Position numbers and translations under genes: made by a program
Assembly: GCF_002001045.1 (NCBI RefSeq)
Contig: NZ_MUNR01000014.1
Location: forward strand, 186,001 to 250,000
Source: Rhodanobacter sp. C01
Lineage (GTDB): Bacteria; Pseudomonadota; Gammaproteobacteria; Xanthomonadales; Rhodanobacteraceae
Direction: 5' to 3'
Length of the DNA stretch: 64,000 bases
In this document: positions 36,870-46,139 of the stretch, one piece after another
How positions within the stretch are numbered: the first letter of the stretch is position 1
Layout of the letters: each line of letters begins with the position of its first letter
Notes under the pieces: generated by a model
The model's database searches: none
Seen by the model: only the letters and a program-made list of their open reading frames with translations
What the model was told of the DNA's origin: nothing

Positions 36870-37751
36870 ATGCCGCTGGATGCCCCGAGCAGGGCAAGGC
36901 TGCGGCAACTGCGCCGGCGCGTGCCGTGGCAGGAGCGGCGCTGGCATGTGCTGGCGCTGGTCGTGGCGATGCTGCTGCACGTGCTGTTCCTGTTGGTGAT
37001 CTGGGGGGAGATGCATCCGCCGGCAGTGGTGCCACCGCCGGTGCATCCGGAGGAAGTGCTGCAGGTACGCTTCATCACGCCCGCGCCGCCACCCGCGATG
37101 CAGCCACCGGTGCCGCCGCCACAGCCACCGGCAATGCCGCGCGCACTGCCGAAGCCGCATGAACCGGTGTCGAAGGGAGCGATGACCGTGCAGCTGCCGC
37201 CGACGCCGAAACCGGCCGATACGTCGCGGCTGTTCGACAGCCATGGCCAGCCTCGACTGCCGGCGGCTGCGGCCAGTGCACCGACGCCCGGCTATGTGCA
37301 GAACCTGCCGCAGGGCGACACGCAGGTCATGCAGCACGACAGTCCGATCAAGTACCAGGCCACGCGTTTCGAGGACGACTGGAACGGCAAGGGCAACGTG
37401 GTCGACAACGCACTGCAGAAGCTGGTGGACAAGACCACGGTCAAGAAAACCATCAACCTGCCCGGTGGTCTGCGCATCCACTGCGGCGTTTCCCTTGCGA
37501 TGCTGGCCGGTGGCTGCGGCGGTGATCCACCGCCTCCGCCTTCCGCGAAGGATGGCGACGAGCGGCTGAGCATGGCGGCCACGCCACTGGCGGTTGATCC
37601 GCATGCACCCAAGCCGCCCAGCGTGGAGGCGTGCATCGCCATGTATCGCGCGGGCAAACCACTGGCAGCGGGTTGTCCGGTCGATACGCCGAATCGTGCG
37701 GTGGATGCCGAAATGCATGATCGCGCCGCCGGTGCTGCCACGCATCCCTGA
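36870..37751 (+). CDS. Proline-rich TonB-like inner-membrane protein (paralogue 1)
   Basis: A 293-residue single-pass protein. A basic cytoplasmic tail (RARLRQLRRRVPWQERR) precedes one helix at about residues 26-46 (HVLALVVAMLLHVLFLLVIW). A Pro-rich periplasmic spacer (PPAVVPPPVHPEEVLQVRFI) follows, giving the layout of TonB/TolA-type energy transducers. Residues about 148-225 form a domain also present in the next gene: GDTQVMQHDSPIKYQATRF, VDKTTVKKTINLPGGLRIHC and AGGCGGDPPPPP. Two Cys in this domain are conserved in the paralogue. The start is uncertain (GTG at 36720 is possible). It does not carry a standard TonB C-terminal fold; function unknown. Confidence 0.72.
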   Translation: MPLDAPSRARLRQLRRRVPWQERRWHVLALVVAMLLHVLFLLVIWGEMHPPAVVPPPVHPEEVLQVRFITPAPPPAMQPPVPPPQPPAMPRALPKPHEPVSKGAMTVQLPPTPKPADTSRLFDSHGQPRLPAAAASAPTPGYVQNLPQGDTQVMQHDSPIKYQATRFEDDWNGKGNVVDNALQKLVDKTTVKKTINLPGGLRIHCGVSLAMLAGGCGGDPPPPPSAKDGDERLSMAATPLAVDPHAPKPPSVEACIAMYRAGKPLAAGCPVDTPNRAVDAEMHDRAAGAATHP

Positions 37752-37792
37752 GCGTCATACGGAATCGTCACGCTGCCCGTTACACTGGCTGC

Positions 37793-39799
37793 ATGCCACT
37801 GCCGCCCACGGACCAACCTGCCGCCGGCCCTCCTGCCAGCCACCCTTCGCGGACCATCCTGAATTCGCCGCGGGCCGCTGCCGCCCGTGCCGCGGTGTAT
37901 CGCCGGCGCCGCCGCGAGCGTCCGCATGAACGCGGCCTGCGCGTGGCGGCAGCCGTGGGCGCGTTGCTGGTGCATCTGGTCTTCCTGCTCAGCTTTGTGC
38001 TCGGGCCGGCGTATGAGGTGAAACCGCCGCGCGAGTCGAAGGAGCAGTTCCTGCACGTGCGCCTGATCGAGGCCCCCGAGCCGCCTCCGCCTCCGCTGGG
38101 CACGCCACCGAAAGAGCTGGGGCCGCGTCATGAGGGCCATGCCGCTCAAGTCGCATCCACCAGCACACACAGCACGAGCACACAGGCTGTTGCCGCGGCG
38201 CGGCCGGTGCCGGTTGCAGCATCGCCGGTGATTGCGCAGGCAGTGAAATCCAGTGCGCCGGTATCGAAACCGGTGGCTTCACCGCCACCGTCGGTCAGCT
38301 TGCCGCGGCCGGCACCGGCGCCCTCGCTGCAACCGATCACACAGGCCGGCGTGCCGCCGGCGGTGAGCCTGCCGACCCCGGTATTGCAGCCACCGGTACC
38401 GCCGAAGTTCCAGCCCGAGCCGGTGCGCCGACCGCAGCTCGAGGGCACACGCCCGCTGCCGCCACCGCCATCGTTGGCACTGCCAACGCCGGCAGTGCCG
38501 GCAATGCCGCCGATCACCGTATCGAACATCGCGTTGAACACCACAGTGCCGAAATCCGATGCGCCCGCCAGCGTGACGCCGGCTCGTGCCGAACAGCCGA
38601 CAGCACCACCGGTACCCGAGCTGCAGCCGATCACGCTGCCGGCGCAGCCGTTGCCTACGGTAAACCTGCAGGCCCGGCTGAGCGTGCCGGCGGCGAGCGT
38701 TCCGCGCGCACAGCCGAAGCTTCAGGCAGCGAAGATCGATGTGGCCGATCCGGAACTGGCCGTGGTGCCGCCAGCACCGGTGGCTCCGGCGCAAGTGCAG
38801 GTGCATGTGCCGGCGGTGAAAATCGAGAACGCGCAAAAGACTTCTGCCTCGATCATGCAGGTACCGGTCGAGCCAGCGCCGATCGAGCGACCCCAGCTCA
38901 ATGCGCCGCCTGTCGCTGCCGCTGTACCGTCGCCGTCGACGGCAAACACACCGACCGAGTCGCCAGCACCGGCCGCGAACGCGCAGCCGGCAGTCGCCTC
39001 CAGCCCAGGGCAGGCCGGTACGGAACGTGATGTCAGCACGGCACCCAACGCCACGCCGCAGGGCAGCGATACCGCCGTGCCCGGTGAACCCAATGGCGTG
39101 GCCGCCGCGCCGGAAAACCAGGGCAGCCATGCCAATGGCCCGCAGCCCACGCAAGGGAAGGGTAGCGGCAAGGGTGTCGGTGGCAGGGAACCGGGGCCCG
39201 GCCAGATCGGTGGCAACCAGCCCGGTGCCGCCGAAGGAACGCCACAGGGCTCATCCGAACAGGGCTCAGCCGAAGGCTACGTGCAGCTGAAGCCGAGCGG
39301 TGACACCCAGATCATGCAGCATGGCACGCCGAACATCGGCTACAAACCGACCCGCTTCGACGGCGACTGGACGCCGGCGGACGAAAGCTCGGTCGATACC
39401 GCCTTGCGCCACGCCGTGGAAAAGACCACGGTTGCGCATACCTTCCATCTGCCACGCGGCATACGCGTCGAATGCAAGGTCGTGCCGCTGCTGCCGATGG
39501 CGCTGCTCGGCTGCGGGAACCCCGATCCGCCGCCTGCACCTGTCGCTGCCAAGGTCTACGACCGCCTGCATCTGGCACCGGCCAATCCTGTGGCGACACC
39601 CACGCCGTCACCGGCTGCCAGCACCGTGGCAGCGGCTGCCCCGGTTCGTCTCGACAACAGCGTGCAATGCGCCGAAGCCCGCGTCGCCGGCGGTCCGCCG
39701 CCGCCCGGTTGCGAGGGAATCACGCTGCCGGTCAAGCGGGCCCATCCCGCCGCATCGTCGTCCACCTCATGGGTGCCGGCGAGCGATCAGTTCCACTGA
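37793..39799 (+). CDS. Proline/alanine-rich TonB-like protein (paralogue 2)
   Basis: A 668-residue relative of the preceding gene, 41 bases downstream and probably co-transcribed. A basic tail (RRRRRERPHERGLR) leads into one helix at about 48-71 (VAAAVGALLVHLVFLLSFVL), then LHVRLIEAPEPPPPPLG. A very long Pro/Ala/Val-rich spacer (about residues 90-500) would reach far across the periplasm. The shared C-terminal domain (about 502-585) reads GDTQIMQHGTPNIGYKPTRF, EKTTVAHTFHLPRGIRVEC and LLGCGNPDPPP, and is followed by a Cys-containing tail. No TonB or TolA C-terminal motif is recognised. Role unknown; envelope-spanning is inference from architecture. Confidence 0.75.
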   Translation: MPLPPTDQPAAGPPASHPSRTILNSPRAAAARAAVYRRRRRERPHERGLRVAAAVGALLVHLVFLLSFVLGPAYEVKPPRESKEQFLHVRLIEAPEPPPPPLGTPPKELGPRHEGHAAQVASTSTHSTSTQAVAAARPVPVAASPVIAQAVKSSAPVSKPVASPPPSVSLPRPAPAPSLQPITQAGVPPAVSLPTPVLQPPVPPKFQPEPVRRPQLEGTRPLPPPPSLALPTPAVPAMPPITVSNIALNTTVPKSDAPASVTPARAEQPTAPPVPELQPITLPAQPLPTVNLQARLSVPAASVPRAQPKLQAAKIDVADPELAVVPPAPVAPAQVQVHVPAVKIENAQKTSASIMQVPVEPAPIERPQLNAPPVAAAVPSPSTANTPTESPAPAANAQPAVASSPGQAGTERDVSTAPNATPQGSDTAVPGEPNGVAAAPENQGSHANGPQPTQGKGSGKGVGGREPGPGQIGGNQPGAAEGTPQGSSEQGSAEGYVQLKPSGDTQIMQHGTPNIGYKPTRFDGDWTPADESSVDTALRHAVEKTTVAHTFHLPRGIRVECKVVPLLPMALLGCGNPDPPPAPVAAKVYDRLHLAPANPVATPTPSPAASTVAAAAPVRLDNSVQCAEARVAGGPPPPGCEGITLPVKRAHPAASSSTSWVPASDQFH

Positions 39800-39889
39800 G
39801 AAACATTGCGTGGTCTGGCCTTCCGGCTTTGACTCAATGGGCTTCAAGAACGGGGTGGAATCCAAGGGCGCGGTTGTCAGAACTGCAGC

Positions 39890-42175
39890 TCACAGCAGCC
39901 GCAGCAACTCCTTCATCAACGGCAGTCGACGAACGCGCACGGCGGTAGCGCGGAACACCGCGTTGGCCAGGGCCGGGGCGGCGGTGGGCATGGCGAGGAA
40001 GCTGGCGCCGGCGGGCGGCAGGTCATCGCGCGGCACCGTGATCACTTCCACTGCGTCGGGCAGCTGGGTCATGCTGGCCAGCGGGTAGTCCTTGAAATTG
40101 TGCTGCTGGATCTGGCCATCCTTGAAGGTGATCGCAAGGTTGAGCGCGGTGGACAGGGCATCGAGCGTGGCCCCGGCGATCTGCCCTTCCAGCCCCTGCG
40201 GATTGATCACGCGGCCGACGTCGACAGCGCAGACGACGCGCTGGATGACCAGCTTCTCGCCCTGCATCGCCACTTCGATCGCATGCGCCACATAGGCGCC
40301 GTTGACATGCCAGCAGGCGATGCCGAGGCCGTTCACGCTGTGCAGCCAGTTCTTCCAGCCGATGCGGTCGGCGACCAGCTTCAGCACGTTGGTCAGTCGG
40401 CCGGTGTCCAGCACGCCGCCGGCGCCCAGCGGCAGCTGGCGTGATGTACCAAGCAGGCGCAGGTGGGTGTCGAGCGGGTCCTCCTTCATGCTGTGCGCGA
40501 TTTCGTCGATGAAGCTTTCCACCGCGAACGCGTTGCTCAGCTGCGGCATGCCGCGCATCGGTCCGCGCGGGATCGATGAATTGAGCGCATACCAGTCGCT
40601 GCGGTAGTTCGGCACCAGGGCGGCCGGCAACTGGTCGGCTTCGAGCTCGGATGTCCACAAGCGGTTGTCCGGCATGCCGCGACGGACCAGCGCCGAGGCG
40701 CTGGCCATGCGCTGGTTCCAGCCGATCAGCGCGCGCTTGCGGTCGAGGGTTGCGCTGAGCTGGTGCACGCTGCCGGAACGGTAGTAGTCGTGGTCGAGGT
40801 CCTGTCCGTGGGTCCACAGCAGGCGCACCGGCTTGTCGACTGCCTTGGCCAGCATCACTGCTTCGGCGACGTAGTCATGATCGAGCCGGCGTCCGTAACC
40901 GCCGCCGACACGCGGCACGCTGATCTCGATCTGTGCGGGGCTGAGTCCGGTCAGGCGCTGCACCACGGCGCAGGCCTGCTGCGGTGCCTGGGTCGGCACG
41001 ACCAGGCTGGCGTGATCCTTGTCCAGCCGCACCAGGCAGTTCATCGGTTCGGCCGTGGCATGCGCCAGCCACGGCTGGTAGTAGGTGGCCTGCAGCCGGC
41101 GCGCCGCCTTCTTGCCGGCGGCATCGACATCGCCGTCGTTGCGCACGCGTGCCGTGGGATCGGTCTTGCCGTTGAGCAGGATGTCGGCCTGCTGCTCCAG
41201 CGCCGTGCTGCTTTCGCTGCCGCTGGCGCCTGGTTTCCATTCGAGCTTGAGTTTCTGTCGACCCTGCAGGGCCGACCAGGTGTCTTCGGCGAGCACCGCG
41301 ACCGCCGGGGCAATCACGGTGCTGCCCCATGGCTGACCGGCTTCGGGTTTCAGTTGCACCACCTTGACCACGCCCTTGACGGCCATGGTATCGGCGAAGT
41401 CGGAGTGTGCCAGGGTGCCATCCGGCCACGGGCAATGCGCCAGCACGGCGACCAGGGTGTCGGCGTAGTAGTTGTCGATCGCGAACGGGGTCAGGCCAGT
41501 GACGATTCCGCGTGCGTCCACGTCACCGGCAGGCTGACCGATCAGGCGGTAGCGGTCCGGTGTCTTCGGCGCCGGCAGATTGCTCGGCAGGGTGATCTTG
41601 CTGGCATCGCCGGCGAGGCTGGCATAGCTGAAGCGGCGACCGTCCGGAGCGATCACCATGCCGGAGTCGGTGTGCAGCTTGTCGGCGGGCACACCGAGTT
41701 GACGGGCCGCAGCCTGCAGCAGCAGCCAGCGTGCCAGTGCCCCGGCCTGGCGCAGGTCGTTCCAGGCGGCGGGAATCGAACCACCGACACCGCCGATCTG
41801 ACGGCCATAGGTCCAGCGCGGCTGACCGTTGTTGTCGGTCACGCCGAGGCCGAGCGGCACCACGCTGACGCGGTTCCAGTCGGCATCGAGCTCGTCGGCG
41901 ATGATCCGCGGCAGCGAGGTGGCCACACCGGTACCGGTGTCCGGGTCGCGCGCGCCAATCAGCACGTTGCCTTCGCTGTCGATGCGTACATAGGCACCGA
42001 GGTCGTTGAAGTTGTCGCCGAGCATCGCGAGCGGCAGCGGCGCATCACCCGCGCTGGCGGTACGGATGCCGACCATCAGGACGCCGGTGCCGGCGGCCAG
42101 CACCTGCAGGAAGCGGCGGCGCGAGAGCCTGATGCAATCAGGGGCGGTGCGACTGGGAGTGACACGATCGTTCAT
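39890..42175 (-). CDS. Molybdopterin-binding subunit, isoquinoline 1-oxidoreductase beta-like
   Basis: A 761-residue large subunit of a molybdenum hydroxylase of the IorB/periplasmic aldehyde dehydrogenase type. A Tat signal (LSRRRFLQVLAAGTGVLMVG, residues 18-37) indicates folded export. Cofactor-binding segments include VGGGYGRRLDHDYVAEAV and GPMRGMPQLSNAFAVESFID. The C-terminal region that normally carries the catalytic glutamate in a GVGEPG-type motif reads PAGASFLAMPTAAPALANAV from residue 721, with Phe726 at the Glu position. ATG overlaps the stop of the Fe-S subunit gene (ATGA). The family is clear; catalysis by the usual mechanism is doubtful. Confidence 0.88.
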   Translation of the reverse strand: MNDRVTPSRTAPDCIRLSRRRFLQVLAAGTGVLMVGIRTASAGDAPLPLAMLGDNFNDLGAYVRIDSEGNVLIGARDPDTGTGVATSLPRIIADELDADWNRVSVVPLGLGVTDNNGQPRWTYGRQIGGVGGSIPAAWNDLRQAGALARWLLLQAAARQLGVPADKLHTDSGMVIAPDGRRFSYASLAGDASKITLPSNLPAPKTPDRYRLIGQPAGDVDARGIVTGLTPFAIDNYYADTLVAVLAHCPWPDGTLAHSDFADTMAVKGVVKVVQLKPEAGQPWGSTVIAPAVAVLAEDTWSALQGRQKLKLEWKPGASGSESSTALEQQADILLNGKTDPTARVRNDGDVDAAGKKAARRLQATYYQPWLAHATAEPMNCLVRLDKDHASLVVPTQAPQQACAVVQRLTGLSPAQIEISVPRVGGGYGRRLDHDYVAEAVMLAKAVDKPVRLLWTHGQDLDHDYYRSGSVHQLSATLDRKRALIGWNQRMASASALVRRGMPDNRLWTSELEADQLPAALVPNYRSDWYALNSSIPRGPMRGMPQLSNAFAVESFIDEIAHSMKEDPLDTHLRLLGTSRQLPLGAGGVLDTGRLTNVLKLVADRIGWKNWLHSVNGLGIACWHVNGAYVAHAIEVAMQGEKLVIQRVVCAVDVGRVINPQGLEGQIAGATLDALSTALNLAITFKDGQIQQHNFKDYPLASMTQLPDAVEVITVPRDDLPPAGASFLAMPTAAPALANAVFRATAVRVRRLPLMKELLRLL

Positions 42176-42699
42176 GCCTGGCCCGCCTTGCCGGCGGCGA
42201 CACGCTTGATGGCGCTGCGCACGCGGGTCTGGCAGCCGCAGCGGCACAGGTTCGGCAACTGGTCGAGATCGTCGTCGCCGGGTTTCGGTTTGCGCCTGAG
42301 CAGGTCGACGGCCGCAATCAGCCAGCCGGGCGTGCAATAGCCGCAGCCGATCGCGTCTTCGTCAACGAAGGCCTGCTGCACCGGGTGCAGGCTGCCGTCA
42401 TTGGCGGCCAGTCCTTCCACCGTGACGACCGACTTGCCGGCCAGCTTGGCCATCGGCTGGGTGACGGCGGAAACCATCTTCCCGTCCAGCAGCACCAGGT
42501 CGGCGCCGGTTTCGCCATGCATGCCGGCGTACTTGGTGCCGGTCAGCCGCAGCACATCGCGCAGATACCACAGCAGCGGCATCTGCGGGTCGCCGGTGTG
42601 GCGGAAGTGTTCGCCATTGACCTCGAGATCGATACCGTCACGCGCCTTCTCGGGCACGATGGTGCTTGCCGGCGTGGCCAGGTCTTGCGCGGGCGCCAT
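42172..42699 (-). CDS. (2Fe-2S)-binding subunit, IorA-like, lacking the N-terminal cluster ligands
   Basis: A 175-residue small subunit partner of the molybdopterin protein. The C-terminal helical domain keeps its four ligands: GCGYCTPG (C119, C122) and LCRCG (C152, C154). The N-terminal plant-ferredoxin-type domain aligns without gaps, yet the segment expected to read GTKYGCGxxxCGAC is GTKYAGMHGETGAD (residues 54-67). The three Cys are replaced by Gly59, Thr64 and Asp67, and the fourth ligand position (near residue 78) by Ala. One cluster instead of two is therefore predicted. A strong AAGGAGA precedes ATG 42699. It is the first gene of a two-gene operon. Confidence 0.87.
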   Translation of the reverse strand: MAPAQDLATPASTIVPEKARDGIDLEVNGEHFRHTGDPQMPLLWYLRDVLRLTGTKYAGMHGETGADLVLLDGKMVSAVTQPMAKLAGKSVVTVEGLAANDGSLHPVQQAFVDEDAIGCGYCTPGWLIAAVDLLRRKPKPGDDDLDQLPNLCRCGCQTRVRSAIKRVAAGKAGQA

Positions 42700-42750
42700 C
42701 CAGGATCTCCTTGAGTTCGATCCGCACATTGTGGCATTGCTGCCGCCGAC

Positions 42751-44076
42751 TTAGGGATGTGTGCGGCTGAACAGGCAACGCCAGGCAAAATAAACCGGTA
42801 CGCCGACGACCATGATCAGCAGGACGATACCGGCCTGGAGCGGTTTGTCGAGCAGGGTTTGCGTCACCACCCAGGCCACCACGCCGACAAAGATCAGCGG
42901 CAACAGCGGGTAACCCGGCACGCGGAAACTGGTTTGCGTACCCTCGCGATGGCGATACCAGAACAGCGTGAGCACGCCGACCGCGCAGGCCAGCCAGTCA
43001 CCGAACGTGGCGTAGTCCAGCAGCTGGCCGTAATTGAATGACATCGCCAGTGCGATCGCCCAGCCCGAAAGCAGCAACAGGGCGACATTCGGCGTGCGAT
43101 GACGCGGATGCAACCGTGCCACGCTGCGGAAGAACAGGCCGTCCTCACCCATCACCTGCAGCACCCGCGCTCCGGACACCAGGGTGATGTTGCAGAAGCC
43201 CAGCGTGGAGATGGCGATGCCGATGGCGATCAGCCTGCCCCCAAGCGGGCCGAATACGCGGTTCATCACATCGGCAGCCGGCGTGCTGCTGGCCGCGAGT
43301 CCGTCATGGCCGAGTACGGCCAGGTAAGCCACGTTCACCAGCGTGTATGCGATGATCACCAGCAGCATGCCCAGCAACAGCGCGCGGGGCAGCGTGCGTT
43401 GCGGCTCGCGCACCTCGCCGGCGAGATTGTTGAGGTAGGTGAAACCCGAGTAGGCAAACAGCACCGGCAGCGCCGCGCCCATGAACCCGGCATGCGTGCG
43501 GCTGGCATCGACCGCCAGTACGTCCGCCCCGTGCGCACCGGCGAGAAACAGTCCGCACACCACCAGCGCAGCCACCGCCAGCAACTTGAGCAGGGTGAAC
43601 AGGTTCTGCACGTTTGCGCCCAGACGCAGGCCAAACAGATTGATGCCGGCCACGAATATCAGTGCGCCCACGGCAAGCGGCAAGGTCATCGTCGCGGGCA
43701 GATCGAACACGGCCGACGCGTAACTGGCAAAGATCGTCGCTACCGCAGCGCTGGAGCCAGAATAGATCACCAGCAGCATGGTCCAGCCGAACAGAAACCC
43801 GGCCAGCGATCCGAACGCCTCGCGCAGATAAACGTAGATGCCGCCCGCCTGCGGTCGCCGCGCGCCCAGTTCCGCATAGCACAGCGCGCCGATCAGGGTG
43901 AGTACGCCGGCACTGACCCACACCAGCAACAGCGCCAGGCCTGATTCGGTGCGTTGTGCGGCTATGCCGGGATTGAGGAAGATGCCGCCGCCGATGATGC
44001 CGCCGACCACGATCAGGGCAGCATCCCACGGGCGCAGGCTGCGTGTGTAGCCGCCGGAAGGCGAGGAATCACTCAT
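42751..44076 (-). CDS. Amino acid permease (APC superfamily)
   Basis: A 441-residue transporter with about 12 membrane helices. TM1 carries the broken-helix substrate motif VGGIIGGGIFLNPG near residue 23, followed by a GALCYAELGARRPQAGGIYVYLREAFG block typical of LAT/AAT-type permeases, and the loop YLNNLAGEVREPQRTLPRAL near residue 225. ATG at 44076 (MSDSSPSGGY) is chosen because the upstream extension is not membrane-compatible. It likely exchanges or takes up amino acids; specificity cannot be read. It follows the sedolisin gene on the same strand, 137 bases away across a strong hairpin. Confidence 0.9.
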   Translation of the reverse strand: MSDSSPSGGYTRSLRPWDAALIVVGGIIGGGIFLNPGIAAQRTESGLALLLVWVSAGVLTLIGALCYAELGARRPQAGGIYVYLREAFGSLAGFLFGWTMLLVIYSGSSAAVATIFASYASAVFDLPATMTLPLAVGALIFVAGINLFGLRLGANVQNLFTLLKLLAVAALVVCGLFLAGAHGADVLAVDASRTHAGFMGAALPVLFAYSGFTYLNNLAGEVREPQRTLPRALLLGMLLVIIAYTLVNVAYLAVLGHDGLAASSTPAADVMNRVFGPLGGRLIAIGIAISTLGFCNITLVSGARVLQVMGEDGLFFRSVARLHPRHRTPNVALLLLSGWAIALAMSFNYGQLLDYATFGDWLACAVGVLTLFWYRHREGTQTSFRVPGYPLLPLIFVGVVAWVVTQTLLDKPLQAGIVLLIMVVGVPVYFAWRCLFSRTHP

Positions 44077-44145
44077 GCAAGGGAGTCGCTGCGGGAAATG
44101 GCAGCGAGCATGCCGGCTGCTTCGCATGGCGACAAGCGTTGCCGT

Positions 44146-44186
44146 GCCGCTGACCGGGAGACCCCCGAGGGATCCCGGCCAGCGGC
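44146..44186. repeat. Long hairpin between the permease and protease genes
   Basis: Stem GCCGCTG-A-CCGGGA paired with TCCCGG-C-CAGCGGC (13 pairs around one mismatch) with a 13-base loop. It begins 28 bases after the protease stop on the minus strand. No T-run follows, so termination is possible but not shown. Confidence 0.5.
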
Positions 44187-44213
44187 GGCGAGTCAGACAG
44201 ATTCAGGTCGTGT

Positions 44214-46139
44214 CTAGAAGCCGAGCTTCAGGAATTGGGCAAGGTTCGCCACGTTGAGCGCACCGATGCCGGAACCCTGGTCATAACCGGGGGTGCCGTA
44301 ATAGAACCAGTTGTCGCCGGCACGGATATCCCTGAACCCGGAATACGTGCCGGAGCCGAAGATGTCCTGCAACAGGTAGATCTGCGGATTCCAGAAGCCG
44401 ATGCGATGTCCGGAATTCTGCGTCAGCAACGCACTGATGCCGTTGAGTTGCGGTGCCACGAAACTGGTGCCGCCGTAGCCGCTGATCAGCCCGCCATCGT
44501 AGGTTGATATGACGATGTAGCCGGTTTCGGGGTCCGCATTCAGCGCGAGATCCGGCATGTTGCGGCCGACAAAGCGGGAAGGCAGCTGCAGCAGGGTGGT
44601 CGGGCCGGCCTGCGGGTCGATGTAGACAAGCGATTGTTTCGGTTCACTGGTACGAATGCCCTGGGTCAGCAGCTGATACAGCGGCTGGTGCCAGTACACG
44701 CTCACGCCGCCGCCGCCGCCAGTCGAGAAGAGGTCGTACTCGCCGGGGGCAACCTTGTTGAAGTAGTTCTGCAGATAGTCCCATCCCCAGACGTTTTCCT
44801 GGGTGATGGAGATGACCGGAACGTTGGCCGCGTTGTAGAAGGTGACCGGTACGGTGGTGCCGCCTGCGGCGGTGGCGTAGGGGTCGGACGCTGGCGAATC
44901 GACTGTCAGGGGGGCGCTGTAATCGCCGGCTGCCGTGCCCGGGAGGCCCAGGTCGCGGACGGTGTCGTAGGCACCCGAATCGCCGGCGGCGACAAAGACC
45001 GACTGCCCCTGTGCGGCGGCCTCCATGAAGATCTGGTGGAACGCCTGCAGGTCACCGGCATCGCTCGTGTCGGTGTCGCTGGCGCCGGTAACGTTCAGCG
45101 CGGCGAAATTGAAGATTTCCGGCAGTCCCCAACTGGTCGAGATGCTGTCGGCCTTGTTGTCGGACACTGCACGCAGGAAGGCATCCGTGAAACCGTTGCC
45201 GGAGTTGGGAGCGTCATAGACCAGTACGTTCGCGAAAGGCGCGAGGCCGCCGGACTGCTCCACGTCGAGCGAGGTCTCGCCACTGCCGCCATCGATGGCA
45301 CCGCCGCCGTCCACATGGATCTGGGTGATGCGATTGGGCTTTGTGGCCAACCCGATGTCGTTCCAGTAGGTGACTGCGTCCGCCGGATAGAAATTGGACA
45401 GCGTGACGATGCCGACCGTTGAGCCCTTGCCGGTAATGCCGTGCTGGTAAAGCGGGTTGATGTTGTAGAAGTTTGCAACGTCGCCGACGGTGTATTCGCC
45501 TGGTTCACCGGTGGCGGTCGGATTGCCCGAGGTGGTCTTGCTCAAGGTGGTTGGCCCGAGCGGCAGCGACTTCGGGCTGACGGCGAATGCCGGTGCACCC
45601 AGGCGATGCGAAAGATACTTCCGTTCGTTGCTGAGTCCGCTGGCGAACGCTACGGTATCGGCCAGCGCGGATGGCAGCACCAGCACGCTGGCAGGACGAT
45701 GGAAGGACTGGCCGGTGCTGCGCGAGACGTAGGTGTGGATGGACGTCTGGAAGGCTTTGCCTAATTGGTCGAGAGTGCCGCTGGTCTGGATCGCCATGTG
45801 GTTCGCCATCACCTGACTGCCCAGCCCCTGCTTCTGCAGATAGGCCTGGACCTTGGCGATTTCTGCATCGGTGGCGCCGTACTGGCCGGCGAACTGGCTG
45901 GTGCTCAGAAACTGGTGGTAATTCGGACTGCCCTGGGTCACGGTCTGCTGGATGTACTGCTCCAGTGCTGCCTGGTTATGCAGTTTCAGTATCAGCGTGA
46001 CATGCACCGGCTGGGTGGAGGTCGCCACGCCCATGTCGATGTTGGGCTGTGCGGTGCCGGCGAATGCGGTGCTGGCGAAGCCGGCAAGTATCAGCGTCAG
46101 GGATGCTGCAATGGTCTTGCGATGAAGGTGCGCGAGCAT
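44214..46139 (-). CDS. S53 family serine-carboxyl peptidase (sedolisin/kumamolisin-like)
   Basis: A 641-residue secreted pre-pro-protease. The signal peptide (SLTLILAGFASTAFA) is followed by a pro-kumamolisin activation domain at about residues 40-185 (QYIQQTVTQGSPNYHQFLS). The catalytic domain shows Glu and Asp in GETSLDVEQSGG near residue 288, the oxyanion Asp in FVAAGDSGAYD near 389, and the nucleophile Ser in GYGGTSFVAPQ near 555. The C-terminal DIRAGDNWFYYGTPGYDQGSG would hold the calcium site. Such enzymes work at acidic pH outside the cell. GGAG precedes the ATG. It is monocistronic or leads the permease gene. Confidence 0.93.
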   Translation of the reverse strand: MLAHLHRKTIAASLTLILAGFASTAFAGTAQPNIDMGVATSTQPVHVTLILKLHNQAALEQYIQQTVTQGSPNYHQFLSTSQFAGQYGATDAEIAKVQAYLQKQGLGSQVMANHMAIQTSGTLDQLGKAFQTSIHTYVSRSTGQSFHRPASVLVLPSALADTVAFASGLSNERKYLSHRLGAPAFAVSPKSLPLGPTTLSKTTSGNPTATGEPGEYTVGDVANFYNINPLYQHGITGKGSTVGIVTLSNFYPADAVTYWNDIGLATKPNRITQIHVDGGGAIDGGSGETSLDVEQSGGLAPFANVLVYDAPNSGNGFTDAFLRAVSDNKADSISTSWGLPEIFNFAALNVTGASDTDTSDAGDLQAFHQIFMEAAAQGQSVFVAAGDSGAYDTVRDLGLPGTAAGDYSAPLTVDSPASDPYATAAGGTTVPVTFYNAANVPVISITQENVWGWDYLQNYFNKVAPGEYDLFSTGGGGGVSVYWHQPLYQLLTQGIRTSEPKQSLVYIDPQAGPTTLLQLPSRFVGRNMPDLALNADPETGYIVISTYDGGLISGYGGTSFVAPQLNGISALLTQNSGHRIGFWNPQIYLLQDIFGSGTYSGFRDIRAGDNWFYYGTPGYDQGSGIGALNVANLAQFLKLGF

